A DNA stretch of 60,150 bases, from assembly GCA_017858515.1 (NCBI GenBank), contig JAFMBM010000013.1, forward strand, positions 1 through 60,150. The letters run 5' to 3'. Positions 53,718 to 60,150 of the stretch are shown piece by piece. The DNA is from Cryomorphaceae bacterium (GTDB lineage: Bacteria; Bacteroidota; Bacteroidia; Flavobacteriales; Schleiferiaceae). The stretch's first letter is position 1; the number at the start of each line of letters is the position of its first letter. The notes beneath the pieces are model-generated. The model ran no database searches. It was not told the origin of the DNA and was given only the letters and a program-made list of their open reading frames with translations. The translations under genes and the position numbers were made by a program.

Positions 53718-54662
53718 ATGATTCGACTTATCTGCAATTTATCAGAACTCGGAGCCGGTACTAGAGGCGCTAGTTTAGGGTATGACGCAATGCTGATTGC
53801 CTCCTATAAATTCAATCCAAAATTCTTTAGAAAGCTCAAGCCAGAGTTTATAGACCATGAGAATCACAAGCTGTTTGAGGATGTTAAAACTCCTGTAGCC
53901 AAGAGGTTAGATGGTATTTATAAGGTCTATATGCGAATGGAGGCCAAAATGAAGGAAGTGATGATGGACAATGATTTTCCTGTTGTAATTAGCGGAGATC
54001 ACTCCAATGCAGGCGGAACTATTGCTGGCATTAAAAGTGCCTTTCCTAACAGTCGTTTAGGGGTGATTTGGATCGATGCGCATGCCGATATGCATTCTCC
54101 TTACACTTCCCCCTCTGGAAATGTTCACGGCATGCCCTTGTCTACAGCCCTTTATGAAGATAATTTAGACTGTAAAATTGTAAATGTTCCTGCCGAAACT
54201 TCTAAGTTGTGGGATGCTTTGAAAGGAGAGGAGCAAAGATTGGCCTACGAAGATTTAATCTTTATGGGCGTACGCGATTATGAAAAGCCTGAGGAATACC
54301 TGCTTATTCGACATAAAGTACCCAATGTTACCGTTAAAGACTACCGAAATTATGGTCACGATGAGTGCATAAAAAGGGTAATGCAGCGGATGGAAGGCTG
54401 CGACAAGATTTACGTCTCTTTTGATGTAGATAGCATGGATCCTTCTATTTCTAGAGGTACAGGTACTCCAGTTCCGGGAGGATTTAAAGCGGAGGAGGTT
54501 GAGAATATAATTCTCTCGCTAATAGAAGATCCGAGATTGTGCTGTTTTGAAATTACAGAAGTTAATCCGGTCTTAGATAATAAAGGAAATGCCATGGCTG
54601 AAACAGCCTTTCAAATATTGAATTCGGTTTATACCAAGCTCAAAGCAAAGTTTGCCAAATGA
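53718..54662 (+). CDS. Arginase / ureohydrolase family protein
   Basis: The product has 314 residues. It hydrolyses arginine (or a related guanidino compound) to ornithine and urea with two Mn ions. Metal ligands appear in SGDHS, WIDAHADMH and SFDVDSMDPSISRGTGTPVPGG. NVHGMPLS and TEVNP are arginase rather than agmatinase marks. It is cytosolic. The start is ATG 53718, chosen over the TTG inside the -7 box. It overlaps argS by 4 bases, a pairing that links arginine breakdown and charging. Confidence 0.88.
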   Translation: MIRLICNLSELGAGTRGASLGYDAMLIASYKFNPKFFRKLKPEFIDHENHKLFEDVKTPVAKRLDGIYKVYMRMEAKMKEVMMDNDFPVVISGDHSNAGGTIAGIKSAFPNSRLGVIWIDAHADMHSPYTSPSGNVHGMPLSTALYEDNLDCKIVNVPAETSKLWDALKGEEQRLAYEDLIFMGVRDYEKPEEYLLIRHKVPNVTVKDYRNYGHDECIKRVMQRMEGCDKIYVSFDVDSMDPSISRGTGTPVPGGFKAEEVENIILSLIEDPRLCCFEITEVNPVLDNKGNAMAETAFQILNSVYTKLKAKFAK

Positions 54663-56428
54663 TACAAATCAAAACCAGCCTTTCTAAGGCAGTAGTCGAT
54701 TTTTTTAGTAAAGAGTTTCAACTGGAAATTAAGTCGCCAGACCTCCAACTCACTCGCAAAGAATTCAAGGGTCAATTTACTGTTGTTGTTTTTCCTTATA
54801 CACAAACTACGCGATTGGCACCTCCTGTTCTTGCTCAGAAAATGGGTGAGTTCCTTCAGGCAGAAATACAAGAAATAGAGGGATTTAATGTTGTAAAAGG
54901 CTTTTTAAATATAGAATTGAAGCCTGCCTTTTGGCGCAATGTACTGGTTGATTTATCCACTTGCGAATTAGATCTTCCCTTCAAGGAAGAGGCTCCTTTA
55001 GTAATCGAATATTCTTCGCCCAACACTAATAAACCGCTGCATTTAGGACATATACGAAACAATCTTTTAGGACATTCGATTGCCCAAATAATTTCTGCCA
55101 CAGGTCAGAAAGTGGTAAAAGTGCAGATTATTAACGACAGAGGTATACATATCTGCAAGTCTATGCACGCATGGATGAAAAGTGGAAAAGAAGAAACACC
55201 AGAGTCTTCTGGCCTGAAAGGCGATAAGCTCGTAGGCAAATACTATGTAGAATTTGATCGCATATACAAGGCTGAAGTGGCTGATTTGGTGGCGAATGGA
55301 ATGCCAGAAGAAGAAGCCAAGAAAGAGGCGAAGTCAATGCGTGAGGCCCAAGAACTCCTAATTCTATGGGAAAAGGGTGATGTAGCAACCCTCGCTCTTT
55401 GGTCTAAAATGAATGCGTGGGTGTATGATGGTTTTAATGAAACCTATGCTTCTTTAGGAGTGAGTTTCGATAAAAATTATTACGAAAGTGAAACCTATTT
55501 ACTCGGCAAAGAAGCCATAGAAGTAGGCCTTTCTAAAGGTGTTTTCTACAAGAAAGAAGATGGATCGGTTTGGATTGATCTAACAGAAGATGGCTTGGAC
55601 GAAAAACTTCTACTTCGAAAGGATGGAACCTCTGTTTACATTACTCAAGATATTGGAACAGCCATTCAGAGATACAAAGATTTTGGTCTTAAAGGCATGG
55701 TCTATACTGTTGGAAACGAGCAAGAGTATCACTTTAAGGTCTTATTTCTCATTTTAAAGAAGCTTGGGTACGATTGGGCTGAAAAACTCTACCATTTGTC
55801 CTATGGTATGGTGAATCTTCCTAGTGGAAGAATGAAATCGAGAGAAGGAACCGTTGTGGATGCCGATGATCTATTACAAGAAATGGTAGATCAATCGAAG
55901 AAAATCTCCGAAGAACTAGGCAAGACAGACGGGCTACAAGAATCAGATAAAGAACGTTTGTACCGTCAGATTGGTCATGCGGCACTCAAATATTTTATGT
56001 TGAAGGTAGATCCTATAAAGAATATGTTGTTCAACCCAGAGGAATCTATTGATTTTAATGGTAATACGGGTCCATTTATACAGTATGCCTTTGCCCGAAT
56101 CAGTGCATTAAAGAGAAAGGCCGAGCCCTTAAACCTGCCGGCAAATTACGATATTGAACCCGATGATGCCGAAGTTGAACTCATTCATACTTTGTCGCAG
56201 TATACCGATTCACTTCAATTAGCAGCAGATCAAATGAACCCAGGTATTATCGCAAATACCCTTTTCGAACTCACTAAATTGTACAATTCTTGGTACCAAG
56301 GTCATACAGTTTTGAATATCGAAAACCTTGAGCTTTCGAGCTTCCGTCTTGCACTGAGCTCACAAGTTGCGAAAACCATTGAGCATGGTATGAACCTATT
56401 GGGTATTGAATGTCCAACTAGGATGTAA
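54659..56428 (+). CDS. argS: Arginine--tRNA ligase
   Basis: The product has 589 residues, normal length. The N-terminal Add-1 domain is at about 1-90. The catalytic core has SPNTNKPLHLGHIRNNLLG (HIGH-type) and GRMKSREGTVVDADDLL (KMSKS-type). The DALR anticodon-binding domain is at about 465-589 (TGPFIQYAFARISALKRKA). The gene is translationally coupled to arginase and ends with a strong bidirectional terminator. Confidence 0.97.
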   Translation: MIQIKTSLSKAVVDFFSKEFQLEIKSPDLQLTRKEFKGQFTVVVFPYTQTTRLAPPVLAQKMGEFLQAEIQEIEGFNVVKGFLNIELKPAFWRNVLVDLSTCELDLPFKEEAPLVIEYSSPNTNKPLHLGHIRNNLLGHSIAQIISATGQKVVKVQIINDRGIHICKSMHAWMKSGKEETPESSGLKGDKLVGKYYVEFDRIYKAEVADLVANGMPEEEAKKEAKSMREAQELLILWEKGDVATLALWSKMNAWVYDGFNETYASLGVSFDKNYYESETYLLGKEAIEVGLSKGVFYKKEDGSVWIDLTEDGLDEKLLLRKDGTSVYITQDIGTAIQRYKDFGLKGMVYTVGNEQEYHFKVLFLILKKLGYDWAEKLYHLSYGMVNLPSGRMKSREGTVVDADDLLQEMVDQSKKISEELGKTDGLQESDKERLYRQIGHAALKYFMLKVDPIKNMLFNPEESIDFNGNTGPFIQYAFARISALKRKAEPLNLPANYDIEPDDAEVELIHTLSQYTDSLQLAADQMNPGIIANTLFELTKLYNSWYQGHTVLNIENLELSSFRLALSSQVAKTIEHGMNLLGIECPTRM

Positions 56429-56432
56429 AAAG

Positions 56433-56460
56433 AAAGACGTTCAATTTCTTGAACGTCTTT
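56433..56460 (+). terminator. Bidirectional terminator between argS and the HdeD-like gene
   Basis: A perfect 12-bp stem, aaagacgttcaa (56433-56444) and ttgaacgtcttt (56449-56460), has a 4-base loop (tttc). T-rich sequence follows on both strands. It serves both convergent genes. Confidence 0.92.
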
Positions 56461-56464
56461 TCCT

Positions 56465-57070
56465 TTATTCTTCTGTATGCTTTTCAGGGAGCTCTTTTTC
56501 TTTGCGCTCTTTGTCGCGCAAGGCAAAAAGCTCTTTTTCTTTTGAGTTGGGCTTTGTCTTGAAGGCAAAGGCTATTATGAAGAGTCCCATGGTAATACTA
56601 CCGATACTCATCAGAATATTCATGATTTCCGGACTCTTAAATGGGTCAAAAACGAGGATAGATCCAAAAGCAATAATTACGATTCCGTTGATGAGCAGAA
56701 TGGTACTATTATTCTTTTGACGCACGTAGACATACATCAGGGCTACACCTGAAAAAATCATCCAAGCCCCTAGAATGTTCTCTAGCATTTTTCCTGCGGC
56801 ATTTACATTGTAAACGATTGCAATTCCGAGAATGGCGTCTAAAATGCCCATGGCGATCCAAAAGGGAAGTGAGCTTATTCGATCTCTAAAGCGCAAGGAA
56901 ATGAGTATAATGGCAGCCGCTAGGCTAATCAGGGCTATTCCTGTGATGGATAGAATTACACCTCCTGTATTGGCTCGGTCATTAATATTTAGATTAACCA
57001 AACCAAAGGCAACCAAAATGAGGCCGTGTATTGCCCAAACCCACCAATTTCTTTTAAAAGATTCTATCAT
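56465..57070 (-). CDS. HdeD/DUF308-family membrane protein
   Basis: The product has 201 residues with about six membrane helices (NWWVWAIHGLILVAFGLVNL, ITGIALISLAAAIILISL, FWIAMGILDAILGIAIVY, MLENILGAWMIFSGVALMYV, ILLINGIVIIAFGSILVF, IMNILMSIGSITMGLFIIAF). A charged cytosolic tail of about 30 residues ends in many Glu and Lys. The repeated GI.L...G pattern is DUF308-like, as in HdeD acid-resistance proteins. Function in Bacteroidota is unknown. It is separated from the ALDH gene upstream by 42 bases. Confidence 0.82.
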   Translation of the reverse strand: MIESFKRNWWVWAIHGLILVAFGLVNLNINDRANTGGVILSITGIALISLAAAIILISLRFRDRISSLPFWIAMGILDAILGIAIVYNVNAAGKMLENILGAWMIFSGVALMYVYVRQKNNSTILLINGIVIIAFGSILVFDPFKSPEIMNILMSIGSITMGLFIIAFAFKTKPNSKEKELFALRDKERKEKELPEKHTEE

Positions 57071-57112
57071 AACTGTGTAATCTTATTTGCGTTTAAAAGT
57101 ACAAACTGAGAA

Positions 57113-58480
57113 TCAAAGTAATTTCTTGATCCATTTTAATTTACTGCCATAAGGGGCGTAACGTATGGGCAGATCCAGCCAAGTTATTTTAGTCATAATG
57201 CTACGCTGTATACTAAAGGTATCAAAACCTGCTTTGCCATGATATCTTCCCATTCCACTCTTCCCGATTCCGCCGAATGGCAGATGCTCACTACCTAAAT
57301 GCATAATGAGTTCATTGCGCAAAAGGGCACCAGAGCGACTATCTCTTTGCCAGCCATTCATTTCTTTGTTCGAATGCCCAAAGAGATATATTGCTAAAGG
57401 ATGATCGTTTCTTTCTATGGATCTTTTGGGTTCGGATGGATCTGTGAAAGAAAAAATGGGTAGGATAGGACCAAAAATTTCTTCCTTATTTAAACGGACG
57501 TTTGAGTTTGGATTAATGACCAAACAAGGAGGGAAGAGCCTTCGGTCTCTCTCTATTTCACCCAATTTCTCATATTCAACCTCTTGTAAAAGTTCGATCA
57601 GCCGATCAAAAGCCCCTAAGTTTACGATGGCTGTGGCTGAATCTTCTTTTATTAAATGTGCGTATTGCCACTGTAATTCTTGTTTCAAAAGAAGAAGGAA
57701 ATCAGATTGGATAGAGGCATCCACCCAAACATGATCAGGAGCCACACAGGTTTGCCCTGCGTTTAAGAGTTTCGCCCAAGCAATGCGTTTGGCCGCCACT
57801 TTTAAATTGGCTTTTTTATCCACAATAACAGGGCATTTGCCGCCCAACTCTAAAGTAACAGGACTTAAATTATTTGCCGCGGCCAACATCACTTCCCTTC
57901 CAATCTTAGTGCTGCCGGTAAAGAAAATGTGATCCCAAGCGGGTTTAAGCAATGCTTTAGCCGTTTCAGCATCTCCAGTAACACAATACACCCACTCAGC
58001 TGGAAAGTACTTTTTACAAAGACTTTGAATTAATGCAGCCGTTTGAGGAACGTTTTCCGAAGGCTTGAAAATAACCGTACAACCCGCAGCAATAGCGCCG
58101 ACCATGGGATGAAAAACCAAATTGATAGGATAATTCCAAGGCGCCAATATCAAGGCATTGCCTTTGGGTTGCGATTGTAATTTTGCACTCGACCAAAAAT
58201 GGATTCGCTGATCTAAAGCTACACTGTAGCCTGCTTCCCAACTATAAAGGTTTTCTAAGGCTTCTTGTATTGCATTTAAGACGGGATGAATCTCTGTAAT
58301 AAAGCACTCAAATTCAGGTTTGTTGAAATCCTTTTTGAGCGCCGCTGCCAATTCCTTCTCATTCTCAGTTAAAAGCTGGCGCATGCTTTTTAGCTGATTC
58401 TTGCGCTCTTCAATAGAAAGAGTTTTTCCTTCCTTGAAAAATGCAATCTGCTGATTGCGAATGGCCTGCCAGTCTTGCAT
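57113..58480 (-). CDS. NAD(P)-dependent aldehyde dehydrogenase
   Basis: The product has 455 residues. It oxidises aldehydes to acids. Cofactor loop FTGSTKIGREVM (about 187-198), Glu211 in LELGGKCP and catalytic Cys245 in NAGQTCVAPDHVWV are all present. EEIFGPILPIFSF and LPFGGIGKSGMGRYHGKAGF are typical of the fatty-aldehyde (class 3, coniferyl/YwdH-like) subgroup. It is cytosolic, and a C-terminal hydrophobic patch is lacking. It overlaps the glycosyltransferase stop by 1 base, so it is cotranscribed. Confidence 0.95.
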   Translation of the reverse strand: MQDWQAIRNQQIAFFKEGKTLSIEERKNQLKSMRQLLTENEKELAAALKKDFNKPEFECFITEIHPVLNAIQEALENLYSWEAGYSVALDQRIHFWSSAKLQSQPKGNALILAPWNYPINLVFHPMVGAIAAGCTVIFKPSENVPQTAALIQSLCKKYFPAEWVYCVTGDAETAKALLKPAWDHIFFTGSTKIGREVMLAAANNLSPVTLELGGKCPVIVDKKANLKVAAKRIAWAKLLNAGQTCVAPDHVWVDASIQSDFLLLLKQELQWQYAHLIKEDSATAIVNLGAFDRLIELLQEVEYEKLGEIERDRRLFPPCLVINPNSNVRLNKEEIFGPILPIFSFTDPSEPKRSIERNDHPLAIYLFGHSNKEMNGWQRDSRSGALLRNELIMHLGSEHLPFGGIGKSGMGRYHGKAGFDTFSIQRSIMTKITWLDLPIRYAPYGSKLKWIKKLL

Positions 58481-59220
58481 TAGCTAAGGTATTTCGGTTT
58501 AAATAATCCCCATTTAGCTAGGCGGTATTCTAAGCTTACTTTTAAAACTCCCAATCCGTAGATTGAGCTTCTTTTTAGGTTTATTGAAGAGGCTTCTTCG
58601 AAATATTTGGTCGGACAAGTAATTTCAGCAATTTCAAATCCTTTGTAAAAAATCTGAGAGAGCATTTGATTGTCAAAGACAAAATCATCTGAATTTGAGT
58701 CAAAATCAATAGCTTCCAAAACTTCCCTCGAAAAAGCGCGGTAACCTGTATGATATTCAGATAATTTCTGATTGAGAAGGATGTTTTGTGCAAGAGTAAG
58801 GATACGATTGGCCACGTATTTATACCACGGCATTCCGCCTTTTAAAGCCCCTTTCCCCAAAATTCTAGAGCCCATAACTACAGGGTAAACACCATTGGCA
58901 ATCACATAAGCCATAGGCTCAATAAGCTTTGGAGTGTACTGGTAATCTGGATGCACCATGATCACAATGTCACAATTTAATTCGAGTGCTTTATTGTAAC
59001 ACGATTTCTGATTTCCACCGTATCCCTTATTTTCATCGTGAATTACAATATGTTTAATTCCAATCGATTGAGCTAAGGCAACGGTATTGTCTGAACTTCT
59101 ATCGTCTACAAGAATTACTTCGTCTACTATATCAGTAGGTATTTCTTTATAGGTCTTCTCAAGAGTCTTTGCAGCGTTGTATGCAGGAAGCACAACCGCA
59201 ATCTTTTTTTGTCCAATCAT
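58480..59220 (-). CDS. Family 2 glycosyltransferase (DPM1/GtrB-like)
   Basis: The product has 246 residues. It has a GT-A fold with VVLPAYNAAKTLEKTYKEIP, ILVDDRSSDNTVALAQ, GYGGNQKSCYNKAL and the metal-binding motif MVHPDYQYTP, where the usual DADG-like triad is HPD. GYRAFSREVLEAIDF follows. There are no membrane helices, so it is like the soluble polyprenyl-phosphate sugar synthases, and it probably makes a lipid-linked sugar. Such a product could feed a GT39-type enzyme like the one at 47310. That link is only inference. Confidence 0.9.
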   Translation of the reverse strand: MIGQKKIAVVLPAYNAAKTLEKTYKEIPTDIVDEVILVDDRSSDNTVALAQSIGIKHIVIHDENKGYGGNQKSCYNKALELNCDIVIMVHPDYQYTPKLIEPMAYVIANGVYPVVMGSRILGKGALKGGMPWYKYVANRILTLAQNILLNQKLSEYHTGYRAFSREVLEAIDFDSNSDDFVFDNQMLSQIFYKGFEIAEITCPTKYFEEASSINLKRSSIYGLGVLKVSLEYRLAKWGLFKPKYLS

Positions 59221-59239
59221 AATCTTTGTAGCGCTTGTG

Positions 59240-59247
59240 CAAACTTA
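59240..59247 (-). promoter_or_regulatory. -7 box for the glycosyltransferase-ALDH unit
   Basis: Minus-strand TAAGTTTG matches TAnnTTTG, 20 bases before the ATG at 59220. A TTTC about 20 bases further upstream is a weak -33 candidate. Confidence 0.6.
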
Positions 59248-59323
59248 TATATAAAGCCTTTTGTAGAAAGAATGATATGAGGAACTAATTTTTATAGTTT
59301 TAGCCCTTACGTAATACTCGTAT

Positions 59324-60150
59324 ATGAATCGAATAAAAGTATGGCTGGTTTGCCTGTGGGTCCTCAGCTTTAATGCACTCTTTGCCCAAATAGGAGGGAA
59401 GGTATTAGATAATGAAAATGAGACAGTTATAGGCGCAAGTGTTTTAATTAAAAACACTAAAATTGGGGCTGTTACCGATTTCGATGGCAATTTTGAGATT
59501 GCCTATTCGGGTAACTTTCCAGTAACATTAGTGGTAAGTTATATCGGCTTTTCAACAAAAGAAGTGGTACTTCAACAGCCCAACTCCAAATTGGTTATTA
59601 AAATCGCACCCGACAATCAGATGCTTTCTGAGGTTTCGGTGGTTCAAAGAAGGCTGAGTGAAAAACAAAAAGAATCGGCCTTAACGGTTGAGGCCATGGA
59701 TGTTTTGGCAATTAAAGAAACACCTTCAGTAAGCTTTTACGAGGGATTGGGTAATTTGAAGGGAGTAGACTTAACCAGTGCGAGTATTGGATTTAAAGTA
59801 ATTAACACGCGTGGATTTAATAGCACCTCTCCCGTGCGAAGCCTTCAATTGATTGATGGCGTAGACAATCAGGCGCCAGGTTTGAATTTCTCTCTCGGAA
59901 ATTTCTTGGGCGCTTCTGAATTAGATGTCCTTAACGTAGACGTAATTGCGGGTGCAAGCACGGCTTTTTATGGTCCTTCTGCCTTTAATGGGGTTATCGC
60001 AATGAAGACCAAAAGTCCATTTGATTTTAAAGGACTCAGCGCTTCGGTTAAAGTTGGTGAGCGCAGATTGGGTGAATTTGCAATGCGTTGGGCACAGGTT
60101 TACAAGGATAAAGAAGGTGTAGATCGCTTTGCCTATAAAATCAATGCATA
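59324..60150 (+). CDS. TonB-dependent outer-membrane receptor (partial, runs off right edge)
   Basis: An open frame of 275 codons begins at ATG 59324 and is still open at the window end. A signal peptide covers about 1-23 (VLSFNALFAQ). The carboxypeptidase regulatory-like (CarboxypepD_reg) domain is at about 24-105 (IGGKVLDNENETVIGASVLI in parts: VIGASVLIKNTKIG and AVTDFDGNFEI). A plug domain follows with NTRGFNSTSPVRSLQLIDGV and the STAFYGPSAFNGVI segment (about 200-215). The beta-barrel lies beyond the window. It imports a large substrate such as a siderophore, vitamin or glycan using TonB. The substrate is not readable from this part. Confidence 0.93.
   Translation, partial: MNRIKVWLVCLWVLSFNALFAQIGGKVLDNENETVIGASVLIKNTKIGAVTDFDGNFEIAYSGNFPVTLVVSYIGFSTKEVVLQQPNSKLVIKIAPDNQMLSEVSVVQRRLSEKQKESALTVEAMDVLAIKETPSVSFYEGLGNLKGVDLTSASIGFKVINTRGFNSTSPVRSLQLIDGVDNQAPGLNFSLGNFLGASELDVLNVDVIAGASTAFYGPSAFNGVIAMKTKSPFDFKGLSASVKVGERRLGEFAMRWAQVYKDKEGVDRFAYKINA

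Noticed and set aside
1..60150. tRNA or rRNA genes
   Set aside because: The only T-arm-like GGTTCGA sequence with a matching acceptor stem that I found belongs to the tmRNA. A covariance-model scan would be needed to exclude others.
1..60150. Insertion sequences or transposases
   Set aside because: No DDE, HUH or recombinase-type protein was seen in any of the intact frames.

Overview
The window is a stretch of chromosome from a member of the Bacteroidota, most likely a marine-type Flavobacteriales or a close relative. The evidence is as follows. Two large proteins end in type IX secretion type A sorting domains and one ends in a gliding-motility (type B) domain. The primary sigma factor is the short 287-residue Bacteroidota form. 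Many genes are preceded by the Bacteroidota -7 box TAnnTTTG. The tmRNA encodes a tag of the GxNNYALAA type. A TonB-dependent receptor with a carboxypeptidase-regulatory-like domain starts at the right edge. Base composition looks AT-rich (about 40 % GC by eye) and most of the window is ordinary core genome packed into tight operons.

Layout. 1-1166 is gene-poor: a 21-bp tandem repeat array with decaying relatives. 1167-2771 holds a hypothetical coiled protein and an amidase-like protein with a peptidoglycan-binding domain. The tmRNA gene (2989-3381, minus) has its 3' end facing this left block, so the left block could be an island inserted at ssrA. 3439-6646 carries a saccharopine/lysine-ketoglutarate-reductase-like dehydrogenase and a secreted peptide-N-glycosidase F relative. 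6643-12943 (minus) is a housekeeping run: fbaB, accD, rpsO, pnp, rpoD, rpe. After a secreted FG-GAP protein, a long plus-strand run (15931-26995) encodes a two-component pair, heme oxygenase, a PAS hybrid histidine kinase, PabB, TilS, DsbD and a YopX-like protein. 26982-33043 holds an rRNA/tRNA methyltransferase, an OmpA lipoprotein, an NlpC/P60 peptidase, thiolase and PheT. 33114-37302 holds RlmD, a phosphoribosyltransferase, a cupin and an MscS channel. 37308-42653 (minus) groups a PKD/gliding protein, an SPFH protein, a TonB-like protein, a sulfotransferase with no ATG start and a di-heme peroxidase. Small cell-envelope and hypothetical genes, a fasciclin lipoprotein, SucD and an ArnT-like glycosyltransferase follow.

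The most unusual region is 48956-53633 (minus), an apparent six-gene operon: kdsA, a transaldolase-like domain fused to a KdsD-type CBS pair, a KdsC-like phosphatase, a RimB-like retropepsin, RimK and RsmE. The fusion protein occupies the place where arabinose-5-phosphate isomerase (KdsD) would be expected. It carries the KdsD CBS signature on a Schiff-base aldolase core whose active-site residues differ from both transaldolase and fructose-6-phosphate aldolase. I infer that it may supply or control arabinose 5-phosphate for Kdo synthesis. This is the best candidate for something undescribed.

The right end holds arginase and argS (plus), an HdeD-like membrane protein, an aldehyde dehydrogenase and a family 2 glycosyltransferase (minus), and the truncated TonB-dependent receptor. 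All assignments were made by reading motifs without database searches. Family residue numbers quoted are from memory.
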